A DNA stretch of 64,000 bases from Methylobacterium sp. Leaf104 (GCF_001422885.1 NZ_LMMZ01000004.1:84715-148714); one strand, 5' to 3'; positions 8,257-16,748 are shown, numbered from the stretch's first letter. Translations and numbers: made by a program. Notes: generated by a model from the letters alone, not told the origin.

Positions 8257-8900
8257 GACGAATCCCCCTCTCGCGTGCCGGTCGCGGGCGGCTCCGCCGG
8301 CGCGCGACCATCCCCCCCTCCTGCCTCACGAGAGACAAAACGCAAGCCATGCCCCGTCGTCCAGGCGACGGCGGGCCCTGGTCCTAGCGCGCGTCACGCC
8401 CCTGCTGGCGATCCCGCTGGAGCAGGGCGACCGGCCGACCCGGCCGGGTCGCGTCGGCGTGCGGCTGCGGCGCGCGAGACGACGTCGCGAACCAACGCGT
8501 CCTCGCGCGTCTCCGGTCGCGCCATCGCGACCCGCTACGGGAAGACCGCAATCGGCTGCATGAGCGTCCTCCGCATCGCGGCCTCCCTCGACGGGCTCGA
8601 GCGATGCCATGCCCGAGGGGGGTGGCATCACTCGAGCCTCATCCGCGACGCCGGGAACGGGATCGAATCTCCGGCATTCGATCTGTATAAGATCGATTTA
8701 TCGGAGACGGCGCATTGCGATGTTCTGTATCGCAAAAGCAAATTGCAGATTCGGATCTCTGATCCGATCGTTATAATCGATATTTTGCCATATTTTATCG
8801 CCATCCACCCCGACCGGATGCTTGATAAGTTTTGGTGGACTCGGCTAGATGGGTTCCGTCACGCCAAAAATCCGAACGGTTATAGAAAAAGAACGTAGAA
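8257..8900. other. Intergenic region, AT-rich in its right half
   Basis: No convincing gene. From 8257 to 8640 the sequence is GC-rich and uninformative. From 8680 to 8900 it is clearly AT-rich and holds two short perfect dyads: TTGCGAT/ATCGCAA at 8715-8735 (7-nt spacer) and CGGATC/GATCCG at 8752-8766 (3-nt spacer). These could be control sites for the Nudix gene that follows. An open frame crosses the region but shows no protein-like pattern. Confidence 0.4.
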
Positions 8901-9407
8901 ATGAAATCCCAATCACCAATGACGCTTCTGGATCGTTGCTATCAAATCGCACTGAGTTTTGTTTTTCTGAACCTGCGCGTCTGGTGGTTTATACGCCGCC
9001 CAAATCATCATGGAGCCCTCGTGATGATTTGGTTTCAAGATCAAGTTTTGCTGGTGCGCAACTCCTATCAACCCTGTTGGTCGGCGCCAGGAGGAGCGAT
9101 CGAAGCGTCTGAAAGCTTGATTGAAGCCGCCGTCAGAGAATGCAAAGAAGAAATCGAACTCGATATCGATCAGAGCGAAATGGTGTTCGTTCGAGACATC
9201 GAGCGCAGCTTTCGGTTTCGCACAGACAAGGTAAGTTTGTTCGAGTGGCACCCAAGAGAAAAGCCGTTCATAAAAATAGACAACCGTGAGATCATTGACG
9301 CGAAATGGTTTTCGCCGAGCGACGCTTGCCGGCTGAACATCATCCCTCATTTGTCGTCATATATCAGAGACAGGATGCTTATAAGCAATAAAGGAGGAAA
9401 GTCTTAG
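8901..9407 (+). CDS. Nudix hydrolase with atypical Nudix box, AT-rich
   Basis: 168 residues. A hydrophobic N-terminal stretch (CYQIALSFVFLNLRVWWFI, residues 13-31) precedes a Nudix domain. The box at about residues 63-86 reads GGAIEASESLIEAAVRE then CKEEIEL. The REx(2)EE metal-binding core is present, but the usual glycine after EE is replaced by Glu. Nudix enzymes cleave nucleoside diphosphates linked to another group; the substrate here is unknown. The gene's low GC and codon use differ sharply from the flanking genome, which suggests transfer. It lies in the accessory segment that ends at tRNA-Arg. Confidence 0.85.
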   Translation: MKSQSPMTLLDRCYQIALSFVFLNLRVWWFIRRPNHHGALVMIWFQDQVLLVRNSYQPCWSAPGGAIEASESLIEAAVRECKEEIELDIDQSEMVFVRDIERSFRFRTDKVSLFEWHPREKPFIKIDNREIIDAKWFSPSDACRLNIIPHLSSYIRDRMLISNKGGKS

Positions 9408-9584
9408 AGCTCGAAATAGTCTTGGTGCGCGCGCCGACATTCCTTCACCACGCCTGGCTAGGCATTCGAAACAACGCGTCAACGTCTGTCATACACCAAG
9501 CATACTTATCCGTAGAACGTGTGATCAAGCTCCGCCATTGGCATGCAATCCAATAATAAGTCTGTGTATCTCGAAGATCATAAA

Positions 9585-9749
9585 CTATTCAAAATTGTCG
9601 CGAGCACGTTCCATTCTTCGGTCGGCACCGGATTTTTTGCGAGTTTTCTTTCGTTTGACTTTTGTCGAAGAAATTTTCTCTTGAAACAGATTATAAAGAT
9701 TATCGGCTTTGGCTGAGATGAGTTCGATGACGTCTTGTGTCAGGCTCAT
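9585..9749 (-). CDS. Small basic hypothetical protein (54 aa)
   Basis: ATG at 9749 opens a 54-codon frame ending in TAG. The product starts MSLTQDVIELISAKADNLYN and continues into a lysine/arginine-rich tail (KVKRKKTRKK). It looks like an amphipathic helix followed by a nucleic-acid-binding-like basic segment. The region is AT-rich and probably acquired. I do not recognise the family and the ribosome site is weak, so the gene is tentative. Confidence 0.35.
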   Translation of the reverse strand: MSLTQDVIELISAKADNLYNLFQEKISSTKVKRKKTRKKSGADRRMERARDNFE

Positions 9750-10435
9750 TGAATATCCGTCGATGTTTATCTTTGCCGAGTGTTAATCTGGCGTTCTTTC
9801 GAGACGAAACTTGCGCTCAGACAGCGATGCCGATTGTCGGGCGGATCTCGTCCCCGCAAAGGGCGGCCTCTTTTCAGCCTTCCGGCCGCGACGCTTGCCC
9901 TGGAGCGGAATGGGTCAACGGATCAACGCGGTGACGATTTGGATCACGGCAGCCGAGACGATCGGGCACCCATTGTCAGCCGTCACCGGCACCGAAAAGA
10001 CCTGGTGCTCGCCGCCCCTCGGCACATCATGCGCCGTTCTAGCAAGCTAGCCCTCTGTGCAGGCCAACCGGCCCCTCGGGACCGGTGAGGTTCGTACCCT
10101 TACCGACGTGGTGCATCCGGCCATCATGTATGTCGAAAAGCAGCAAAACACTTGGTCCCCGGTTTGCAGGAGGCGCGAGCACACGAGGTCTCACAAGCGC
10201 GGAACGCCGAGTGGATAGCCGCGATGCCCTACGATATCTGCGCGGCACCCTTCTGAAAACTAATAAATGAGTACCTTTTCGAGTCTCATGAGAAAGGTCG
10301 GGTACCTTACAGAACATGCAGGATGCTTGGGATGCAGGCTGAGGTTTAATCCTGGCCCAGCAAACCGGTCCACGCCGAGCGCAAGGGTTTGGACATCCCG
10401 AACCCCGAAGGCGGGCGGATGCCACGCCTCGCAAA
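9750..10435. other. Intergenic, remnant-rich sequence without recognisable gene
   Basis: Base composition rises from AT-rich to GC-rich across this stretch. Several short frames exist but none looks like a protein family. Given the decayed IS3 and recombinase pieces immediately to the right, it is most likely eroded mobile DNA. No tRNA, repeat array or clear promoter was seen. Confidence 0.4.
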
Positions 10436-10660
10436 CGCTTCACGAACGAACCGATCGCCTTCGCCCTGCAGCAGGCGGAGAAGGGTGCGACGGTGGACGA
10501 GGCCCGTGCGGCGAGATGGGCGTGTCAGACTTGACCCGTGGGCCTACCTGAACGGGGTCGAGATCGCCTTCTCACGACCGGGCGAGCCGACCGACACCTT
10601 GCAGAGGTCGTGGACCAGAAACCGGGTCAACTCCAAACATGCTCGAAGCCCTGCCTCGGG
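10436..10660 (+). pseudogene. IS3-family transposase remnant (OrfA and OrfB fragments)
   Basis: In one frame from 10436 the translation RFTNEPIAFALQQAEKGATV matches the start of IS3-type OrfA (RFTEEQIAFALRQAE...). It breaks off at a stop near 10533. In another frame from about 10545, YLNGVEIAFSRPGEPTDT matches the OrfB catalytic-end motif (YLNGVRIDFSRPGKPTDN). The middle of the element, including most of the DDE domain, is missing, so this is a deletion-decayed copy. No terminal inverted repeats were identified. Confidence 0.75.
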
Positions 10661-10729
10661 GAGGACCACGTTCGAGGGAGCAGGCCACGGCGAGGTACGA
10701 TGTGTCCGAGACATCGCGAGGGGCGTGAT

Positions 10730-11420
10730 CCGCGGGTGGCTGCGCGGCGCGTGGTGACCGGTCCGATCCCCGTGGCCGGACTCGCCCTCGCGCGACCCAC
10801 GGCGGTCCGATGGCGCTGTCCACCGCGTCCTCGCGTTGGGACGAGGGCGCTGAGCTTGTTCCCGCTCGACCCGCGGGCGCATGGGAAAGAGTCCTTGCGA
10901 GGGTCGGGCGATCCGCATGGACACGCTCGAGGCGCCGGTGGTCGACAGCCTCGTCCGGCGTTGGCTCCTGCCCGACCGGCTCACGGCCAGATGGGCTCCG
11001 CTACGGCGCGGCAGAAGGCGGCGGGATTGGTGGGCAGGTCTCGACGCTGCAAGCGGAAATGCGAGCGGCCGATGACAGACTCGAGCGGCCCTGCGGCCTG
11101 ATCGAATCTGTGACCATCCTGCACGGACGCTTCCCTGGTTTGAAGCTCGACCGGAGCCGGGCGCGCGTGGCCCTCGACCACATGAGCGGGGTGTCACGGC
11201 CGCCGTTGGTCATCGATCCGGACCTGATCGAGCCATTCGGGAGGCCGATGCCCGAGCCCGTCATGGCTGGCGCGATCCAGTTGCGCACTGCGTGGCTGCC
11301 GACCATCGTCGATCGCATCGAGACGGGCGACGCCGTTCTCCGCGGTGTCGCAGACGCGGCCTGCCCCACACGCGGTGTCCGCGAACCGAGCCGGATCGCT
11401 GCCTGTGGTTCGCGGTTTTG
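10730..11420 (+). pseudogene. Serine recombinase (large resolvase) C-terminal remnant
   Basis: Three frames together spell the C-terminal half of a large serine recombinase. RVVTGPIPVAGLA is near 10755. GGPMALSTA comes next, then the zinc-ribbon region CSRSTRGRMGKSPCEGRAI with RMDTLEAPVVDSLVRR. A coiled-coil follows (LQAEMRAADDRLERPCGLIE), then IDPDLIEPFGRPMPE and LPTIVDRIETGDAVLRG. At least two frameshifts and an in-frame stop just before the zinc ribbon show that it is inactive. No catalytic N-terminus is visible. It ends beside the 3' end of tRNA-Arg, the usual location of an integrated island. Confidence 0.8.
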
Positions 11421-11427
11421 AAGGGAA

Positions 11428-11504
11428 TGGCGCGCCCGAAAGGATTCGAACCTCTGACCCCCAGATTCGTAGTCTGGTGCTCTATCCAGCTGAGCTACGG
11501 GCGC
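11428..11504 (-). tRNA. tRNA-Arg (anticodon ACG)
   Basis: A 77-nt cloverleaf with CCA encoded. The acceptor strands GCGCCCG and CGGGCGC pair fully. The D arm is GCTCAGCTGGATAGAGC. The anticodon stem CCAGA/TCTGG encloses loop CTACGAA, giving anticodon ACG. The T arm has GGTTCGAATCC. The 3' end faces the recombinase and IS remnants, consistent with use as an integration site. Confidence 0.95.
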
Positions 11505-11943
11505 CTGCGACCGGTGGGCGGGTTGGTGCCGCCCCGGTGTGAGCGGGTGTTTAGAGGCTCCCTTTTGCGCTGGCAACCCTGGCCGGACAGATTTTTCGCA
11601 CGGGCGGGAGTGGCGCCCGGTTGGTGCGGCGCCCGGCGAGGCCGCCGCGGCGCGTCCGGTCGCGATCCGGGGATACCGTGCGGCGGGACCAGGTGTTTCG
11701 ACGCGCTTGAGCGATGCGGGTCGCGATGCGCAGCGTATGCGTCGATCAAATCCAATGCTTTGCCGGAACCTGACCTTGGCGTTTCATTCGATGATCTGTG
11801 TCAGGCCAAGGTGGAACAATTGTGACAAGGCTCCAGCGTGGCCATTCGAAAGGGAATTCCTCGGTTCTGGCCTGGAACGCTTTCCCCTCCTGCGGGATTG
11901 AGAGGGACTTCCGCCAGTCGCAGACTTATCCAAGGAGAACGCC
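11505..11943. other. Intergenic region upstream of tRNA-Arg and the PepSY-like gene
   Basis: About 440 bp between the divergent tRNA and the secreted protein gene at 11944. It must hold both promoters. No convincing ORF or strong palindrome was seen; the open frames have no protein-like composition. Confidence 0.4.
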
Positions 11944-12330
11944 GTGAAACGGTCCCTGACCACCCTCGCCATCCTGACGGTCCTCGGTGCGGGTTCGGCC
12001 TTCGCCCAGACCACCGTCACCGGCACACCTGCCCCGGACGCGAAGTCGAGCGCCACCTCCGGCGGCCAGGAGGCGGTGACCCGCCCCAACACCGACAAGC
12101 CCGACGCCACCAAGCCCGCCACCGCCAAGGCCGCGTCCAACGCCAAGCTCGAGGAAGGCGCCAACAGCTTCACCGAGGCCCAGACCCAGCACCGCCTCAC
12201 CGAGGCCGGCTACAAGGACGTCAAGGGCCTGACCAAGGACGACAAGGGCATCTGGCGCGGCGAAGCGGTGCTCGACGGCAAGCCGGTCAAGGTCGGCGTC
12301 GACTTCAAGGGCAACGTGGCGGCGCAGTAG
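11944..12330 (+). CDS. Secreted PepSY-like domain protein
   Basis: 128 residues. A signal peptide (MKRSLTTLAILTVLGAGSAFA, cleaved before QTT) is followed by a disordered Ala/Thr/Lys segment. A C-terminal PepSY-like fold follows, reading FTEAQTQHRLTEAGYKDV, then LTKDDKGIWRGEAV and VKVGVDFKGNV. This arrangement is common among small periplasmic alphaproteobacterial proteins of unknown function. The GTG start at 11944 follows AAGGAGAACGCC, a strong ribosome site. The next gene starts 53 bp downstream, so the pair may be co-transcribed. Confidence 0.8.
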   Translation: MKRSLTTLAILTVLGAGSAFAQTTVTGTPAPDAKSSATSGGQEAVTRPNTDKPDATKPATAKAASNAKLEEGANSFTEAQTQHRLTEAGYKDVKGLTKDDKGIWRGEAVLDGKPVKVGVDFKGNVAAQ

Positions 12331-12382
12331 GCCCGTTCGCGAAACCCGCCCGCACCCCCTCGCCCGCCCACAGGAGTTTCCC

Positions 12383-13072
12383 ATGGCCCAGCAGACCATC
12401 ACCGCCCTGTACGACGACTACAACGATGCCAGCGCGGCCGTCTCCAAGCTGGAGGCCGCCGGCGTGGCGCATGGCGACATCAGCATCGTGAGCAGCAACG
12501 AGGGCGACCGGCATGCCGGGCGCCTGCGCACCACCACCGACCTCGATGCGCCCGGCCATACCGCTGCGGTCCATGGCGACACCCCCGAGAAGGCGTCGAG
12601 CGGCGCCGGCGCGGGTGCCACCGTCGGCACGGTCCTGGGCGGCGCCGCCGGCCTGCTGACCGGCCTCGGCCTCCTGGCGATCCCGGGCGTCGGCCCGGTG
12701 GTGGCGGCCGGCTGGCTCGTGGCCACGCTCACGGGCGCGGGCATCGGCGCCGCGGCCGGCGGCCTCGCCGGCGGCCTCACGGGGGCGGGTCTCAGCGAGT
12801 CCGACGCCCATACCTACAGCGAGGGCGTGCGCCGCGGCGGCACCCTGGTGACGGTCCGGGCCGACCAGGCCCATGCCGCGCGGGTGATGGACATCCTCGA
12901 GGAGCACGGCTCGATCGACGTCGACGAGCGCGCGCAGAACTGGCGGGCCGAGGGCTGGACCGCCCCGCAGGCCGCCGCCGCGACATCGCCGGATGCGATC
13001 CCGGGCAACGCCCTGGGCGGCACCGTCGAGGGTCGCAACCGTGTGCGTGCCTATCCGACCACCCCGGTCTGA
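12383..13072 (+). CDS. General-stress-protein-like (YflT/17M domain) protein with Gly-rich helices
   Basis: 229 residues. The N-terminus (TITALYDDYNDASAAVSKLE, then AGVAHGDISIVS) matches the heat-induced stress protein YflT/GSP-17M domain. A Gly/Ala-rich hydrophobic pair of segments follows (VGTVLGGAAGLLTGLGLLAI; GIGAAAGGLAGGLTGAG), probably membrane-active or glycine-zipper helices. A repeat of the alpha-beta unit comes next (VTVRADQAHAARVMDILEEH). Such proteins are common in Rhizobiales beside other stress genes. Function is unknown. A ribosome site (CAGGAG) precedes ATG 12383. Confidence 0.75.
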   Translation: MAQQTITALYDDYNDASAAVSKLEAAGVAHGDISIVSSNEGDRHAGRLRTTTDLDAPGHTAAVHGDTPEKASSGAGAGATVGTVLGGAAGLLTGLGLLAIPGVGPVVAAGWLVATLTGAGIGAAAGGLAGGLTGAGLSESDAHTYSEGVRRGGTLVTVRADQAHAARVMDILEEHGSIDVDERAQNWRAEGWTAPQAAAATSPDAIPGNALGGTVEGRNRVRAYPTTPV

Positions 13073-13118
13073 GCGGCGGATTGCGGCCGCCTGCTTCGCG
13101 CAGGCGGTCCGACACAGC

Positions 13119-13155
13119 CGAAGAACCCCGGTGCCCTCGGCGCCGGGGCTCTTCG
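13119..13155 (+). terminator. Hairpin downstream of the stress protein gene
   Basis: CGAAGAACCCCGG (13119-13131) pairs with CCGGGGCTCTTCG (13143-13155) with a single mismatch and an 11-nt loop. A second smaller hairpin, CCGCCTGC/GCAGGCGG, lies at about 13085-13105. No T tract follows, but position and strength suit a transcription end for 11944-13072. Confidence 0.6.
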
Positions 13156-13658
13156 TGTCGGGATGGGACGGATGGCGCTTCGGAGCGTGGGCGCGACGGC
13201 GCACCCCGGGCCATCGGGTCCCGATCTCTCGACGATCTGCGCATGGTGAGGACAGGGTGGGTCCCGGAGCCGAAGCTCCGGGTTCTGTTTCGACGGTTAC
13301 CCTACCGCAAGATGCTTACGCCGCGAGGCGGGCATCCATGACAACGTTATCGTTGGCATTTAGAGTTTTGGCCAAATGCTCGAAACAGGGGTTGCCTGCG
13401 TCGAACCGGTCGAGTCCTTACCGACAGCCGCATCGTCCCTCACCGAAGTGAAAGCGAACTCGCGATCCCTTTACCGCCCAGTCGATCCTATTTCGCCCCC
13501 ATCAAAAGACCGCCTGCCGCAGCGACGTGCCGGGGCGCGATGGGCTTGTGGTGGAGGCGCCGGAGTACTGCCCTCCGGGTCCTGAAACGTTATTACGAAC
13601 CGGTCATCAACCGCAGCCCCGATATAGGCGAGATCGCCCCGCGGGTCCAGCCGGCGCG
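13156..13658. other. Intergenic region, no gene recognised
   Basis: About 500 bp between two converging transcription units. Composition is mixed, with an AT-richer patch at 13330-13500. Short frames are present but none resembles a protein family, and no RNA gene was recognised. Confidence 0.4.
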
Positions 13659-13985
13659 CTATCCCGCCGCACCGGTCCCGGGATCCGTCGCCTGCGCGAA
13701 CCAGGCGGCGTAGGAGGTGGTGCGGGCCATGTGCCGGTTGAGGTCGGGCGCGCCGTCCTCCCACCAGACGGGGCCGCGTTCGCCGAGGCTCCGCTTGGCC
13801 GCGTCGACGGCGCGACGGGCCGCCGCGACGGCGTCCGGGTCCCCGGCCGCCCTGCCGGCCTTCACCGCCCGGCGCGCGTCCATCAGGGCGGCGACGAAGG
13901 CATCGCGCTGGGCCGGCGCGAGGTCGGGCCGGGTCCGGCGCCAGAGCCGGCCGCGGACGACGAGGTAGCGTCCGTCCGGCGTCAC
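13659..13985 (-). CDS. Conserved hypothetical protein (108 aa)
   Basis: A soluble, basic protein starting at GTG 13985 with MTPDGRYLVVRGRLWRRTRP. An alpha-helical centre rich in Ala and Arg (AALMDARRAVKAGRAAGD) follows, then the motif GERGPVWWEDGAPDLNRH near the C-terminus. The WWEDGAPD block looks conserved and gives coding-like character. I recall similar proteins in alphaproteobacteria but know no function. It lies 34 bp downstream of the next small gene on the same strand. Confidence 0.6.
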   Translation of the reverse strand: MTPDGRYLVVRGRLWRRTRPDLAPAQRDAFVAALMDARRAVKAGRAAGDPDAVAAARRAVDAAKRSLGERGPVWWEDGAPDLNRHMARTTSYAAWFAQATDPGTGAAG

Positions 13986-14019
13986 CAGCGGCGCGGCGGC
14001 CGTCTCCCGTGGCGCGGCC

Positions 14020-14211
14020 CTACCCCGTGGCGCGGCCGCGGCGATGGGCCTGCTCCTCGATCAGGGCCTCGACGGCCGCGATGGTGTTCTCGAGATCGGC
14101 GACGCGGCGCAGCACGCTGTCGGGCGGCAGCATCTCGATCTTCGCGGCTTCGGTGATGAGGGTCCTCTGAGCGTCCTTGAGACGGTTGAGGAGGGATTCC
14201 AAGTCTGACAT
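14020..14211 (-). CDS. Small coiled-coil hypothetical protein (63 aa)
   Basis: MSDLESLLNRLKDAQRTLIT begins a predominantly helical protein with heptad-like hydrophobic spacing, continuing ADLENTIAAVEALIEEQ. It could form a short coiled coil. No family is recognised. It precedes the 108-residue hypothetical gene in the same direction, so the two may form an operon. Short length makes the call moderate. Confidence 0.5.
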   Translation of the reverse strand: MSDLESLLNRLKDAQRTLITEAAKIEMLPPDSVLRRVADLENTIAAVEALIEEQAHRRGRATG

Positions 14212-14289
14212 CGCTCGGCTTTAGCGGATGCCGGGGCCGGCCTGCAATGCACATCGCGGCGAGGGATGGAAGATATCCTTGGCTGTTGT

Positions 14290-14322
14290 CCTGTCGCGCG
14301 CCGAAATCCGACGCGCGACAGG
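14290..14322 (-). terminator. Perfect 11-bp hairpin after the dehydrogenase gene
   Basis: CCTGTCGCGCG and CGCGCGACAGG are exact complements with an 11-nt loop. The hairpin lies 44 bp beyond the stop of the leftward dehydrogenase gene. There is no T run, so it is either an atypical terminator or an mRNA-stabilising stem. Confidence 0.5.
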
Positions 14323-14365
14323 GTTCAGACTTCGAAGATCCTGACTCCGTCTTGGCGGTCCCGGC

Positions 14366-15538
14366 TCAGTTCGGGTGGAAGACCACCTTCACGCAGCCGT
14401 CCTTCTTGTCGCGGAAAGTCTTGTAGAGGTCTGGACCGTCGGCGAGGTTGCTGGACCGGTGCGTGATCAGCGAGGTCATGTCGAACTTGCCCTGTTGGAT
14501 CAGGGCCGTCAGCGTCTCGAGGTAGCGCTTCACGTGGGTCTGCCCGCTCTTCAGGGTCAGGCCCTTCTGCACGATCGAGCCCATGTTGACCGGCACCGGG
14601 CCGCCATAGACGCCCGGCACCGAGACGATGCCGCAGGGGCGCACGGCTTTGATCGCCTCGGCGAGCACGTAGGGCCGCTCGGTCGAGGTCAGCTTCTCCT
14701 GCAGGGTGCTGAGCACCCCGGCGATGCCGTGGCCGGCGGTGGCCTCCATGCCGACGCAGTCGATGACGCCGTCGGCGCCCTCGCCCTTGCTGATCTCCTT
14801 GATGCGCTCGAAGACGTCCTCCTTCATGAAGTCGATGACGTCGGTCGCGCCGTATTTCCAGGCCAGCGCGATGCGTTCCGGCACGGTCTCGATGGCGATG
14901 ATGCGCTCGGCGCCCATGATCTTGGCCGACTGGATCGCGAACAGGCCGACGGGCCCGGCCCCCCAGACCGCGATGATCTCGCCGCCCTTGATCTCGCAAT
15001 GCTCGGCGCCCTGCCAGCCGGTGGGCAGGATGTCGGTGAGGAACAGGACCGACTCGTCGTCCATGCCGTCCGGGACCTTCATCGGAGCGACGTCGGCCAT
15101 GGGCACGCGGACATACTCGGCCTGGCCCCCCGCATAGCCCCCGGTGAGGTGCGAATACCCGAACAGGCCCGCGGTGGTGTAGCCGAACTGGGCGGCCGCC
15201 ATCTCGGCGTTGCGGTTGGAGCGCTGGCAGACCGACCAGTTGCCGAGGCGGCACTGGCGGCACTCCCCGCAATTGATGTTGAAGGGGACGACGATGCGGT
15301 CGCCCTTGCGGAACTTGGTGAAGCCGCTCCCGACCTCGACCACCTCGCCCATGAACTCATGGCCGAGCACGTCGCCCGATTCCATAGTGGGCATCTGCCC
15401 GTCCATCAGGTGCAGGTCGGAGCCGCAGATCGCGCAGGACGTCACCTTGATGATGACGTCGCGCGCATCCTCGATCCGCGGATCGGGGACGGTGTCGCAG
15501 CGGATGTCGCCCTTGCCGTGCCAGCACAGTGCCTTCAT
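14366..15538 (-). CDS. Zinc-dependent alcohol dehydrogenase, formaldehyde-dehydrogenase-like
   Basis: 390 residues of the medium-chain dehydrogenase family. Catalytic zinc ligands are in CAICGSDLH (about 36-44) and GHEFMGEVVEVG (about 60). The structural zinc loop is CGECRQCRLGNWSVC (about 91-105). The NAD-binding motif VWGAGPVGLFAI follows near 190. The long insert with AGGQAEYVRVP and the LTDILPTGW motif is typical of the glutathione-independent formaldehyde dehydrogenase (FdhA-like) subgroup. It probably oxidises an alcohol or formaldehyde hydrate with NAD. In a methylotroph-like organism that would be accessory C1 detoxification; the substrate remains inference. Confidence 0.9.
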   Translation of the reverse strand: MKALCWHGKGDIRCDTVPDPRIEDARDVIIKVTSCAICGSDLHLMDGQMPTMESGDVLGHEFMGEVVEVGSGFTKFRKGDRIVVPFNINCGECRQCRLGNWSVCQRSNRNAEMAAAQFGYTTAGLFGYSHLTGGYAGGQAEYVRVPMADVAPMKVPDGMDDESVLFLTDILPTGWQGAEHCEIKGGEIIAVWGAGPVGLFAIQSAKIMGAERIIAIETVPERIALAWKYGATDVIDFMKEDVFERIKEISKGEGADGVIDCVGMEATAGHGIAGVLSTLQEKLTSTERPYVLAEAIKAVRPCGIVSVPGVYGGPVPVNMGSIVQKGLTLKSGQTHVKRYLETLTALIQQGKFDMTSLITHRSSNLADGPDLYKTFRDKKDGCVKVVFHPN

Positions 15539-15806
15539 GGCGGATCTCCGCCCGCCCGGGGCCGGAATCCGGCGCGCGGCAGGCCTGATTGTGAGGGAAG
15601 CGGCGGCCGTGAGCCGGCCGTCCCGACGAGAAGGCGCCCGCGCCGGGCCTTGTTCCCTCCGGGTCTAGTTCTCTCCGGGCCCTGTTCTCTCAGGGATCCG
15701 GTCCCTGGATCGATCCGGCGGGTGGAACGGGGACGGGCCTCGCCCCGTTGGCCCCGCGGTCCGCGCCGGGCGTCCGCGCCGGATCCGCTTGTCCTGCGAA
15801 GGCCGC

Positions 15807-16127
15807 ATGCTGCTCCTCGTCCTGTTCCTCCTGCTCTTCGCGACCCTGGTGCTGATGGTCGTCCGGCGGCGCTACATCGGCCGCCTCACCTCCCTGGCGA
15901 CGCTGCTGGCGGTCGCCATGCTGATGATCTGGATGCAGGACAACGGGCTCCTCCCCGGGACCCAGGGCCGGTTCAGCGACAGCCGCCCCCATACCAGCCT
16001 CGACCCGCCCCTGCCCGCGCCGCCCATGCCTGCGCCGCCCATGCCTGCGCCGCCCATGCCTGCGCCTCCCATGCCCACGCCTCCCATGCCCACGCCTCCC
16101 ATGCCCACGCCCCCGCGCGCGCCCTGA
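15807..16127 (+). CDS. Membrane-anchored proline-rich repeat protein, hypothetical
   Basis: From ATG 15807, 106 residues. Two hydrophobic helices (MLLLVLFLLLFATLVLMVV and LTSLATLLAVAMLMIWM) are followed by a short linker. A tail built from seven copies of the five-residue unit P(A/T)PPM comes next and ends in PRAP. The tail is encoded by a 15-bp DNA repeat. It could span periplasm or peptidoglycan, but no function is known. A TTG 18 nt upstream is an alternative start. Confidence 0.55.
   Translation: MLLLVLFLLLFATLVLMVVRRRYIGRLTSLATLLAVAMLMIWMQDNGLLPGTQGRFSDSRPHTSLDPPLPAPPMPAPPMPAPPMPAPPMPTPPMPTPPMPTPPRAP
16019..16110. repeat. 15-bp tandem repeat coding for P(A/T)PPM
   Basis: About six copies of CCCATGCCTGCGCCG and its variant CCCATGCCCACGCCT in two blocks, four of the first kind then three of the second with small drift. 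Copy number is likely to vary between strains. Confidence 0.85.
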
Positions 16128-16364
16128 CGGACCCGGCCGTCGCGGCACCGCCCCGGTTTCTCTTCTTCTCTTCGGGGCTTCTCTTCGACCCCGGTTTCTC
16201 TTCGGCCCCTGTGTCGCTGGATCGCGTCGGTTGCCATGGACCGTTCGGGCCGATCGTGCGTTCACAGCACGGCCCGAGCCCATGTCTCGCTCGGGAGGCC
16301 GCGTCTTGGGGCCTCGGGTCCCGGGCGGAATCGGGGCCGGCGACGAACGAGGGGTATGGGGGCG

Positions 16365-16748
16365 ATGGCGAAAATCCTGCTGGTGGAAGATCACGAGGAG
16401 ATCTGGGACTTCCTGTCCCGCCGGCTGAAGCGGCGCGGCTACGACGTGATCCTCGCCCATGACGGCGAGTCCGGCGTGCAGCAGGCGCGCACCGGGCGGC
16501 CCGACGTCATCCTCCTCGACATGAACCTGCCGATCCTCGACGGCTGGTCGGCGGCCCGCGTGCTGAAATCCGGCAGCGACACCAAGGGCATCCCGATCAT
16601 CGCGCTGACCGCGCACGCCATGTCGGGCGATCGCGACAAGGCGATCCAGGCCGGCTGCAACGACTACCATCCGAAGCCGGTGGATTTCTCCAAGCTGCTG
16701 ACCCAGATCAACGCCGCCGTCGGACCCCAGGCGCCCGCCGTCGCCTGA
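16365..16748 (+). CDS. Single-domain response regulator (DivK/CheY-like)
   Basis: 127 residues forming one receiver domain and no output domain. MAKILLVEDHEEIWDFL gives the acidic pair. VILLDMNLPILDGW gives the phosphorylated Asp (about 53). ALTAHAM holds the conserved Thr, and YHPKPVDF holds the conserved Lys. The ALTAHAMSGDRDKAIQAGC block is typical of receivers paired with hybrid histidine kinases and of DivK. ATG 16365 was chosen because GAGGGG lies about 10 nt upstream; ATG 16356 is nearby. No kinase gene adjoins it. Confidence 0.9.
   Translation: MAKILLVEDHEEIWDFLSRRLKRRGYDVILAHDGESGVQQARTGRPDVILLDMNLPILDGWSAARVLKSGSDTKGIPIIALTAHAMSGDRDKAIQAGCNDYHPKPVDFSKLLTQINAAVGPQAPAVA

Noticed and set aside
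8074..8898. A 274-codon plus-strand frame ending before the Nudix gene
   Set aside because: The first half is opposite the VanZ-like gene and the second crosses AT-rich non-coding sequence; no protein character in either.
10039..10443. 134-codon minus-strand frame
   Set aside because: No family is visible, its end overlaps the IS3 OrfA remnant on the opposite strand, and composition suggests an eroded sequence.
16010..16127. Possible CRISPR-like array of short repeats
   Set aside because: The units are 15 bp, directly adjoining with no spacers, and read as P(A/T)PPM in a coding frame, so it is a coding minisatellite.
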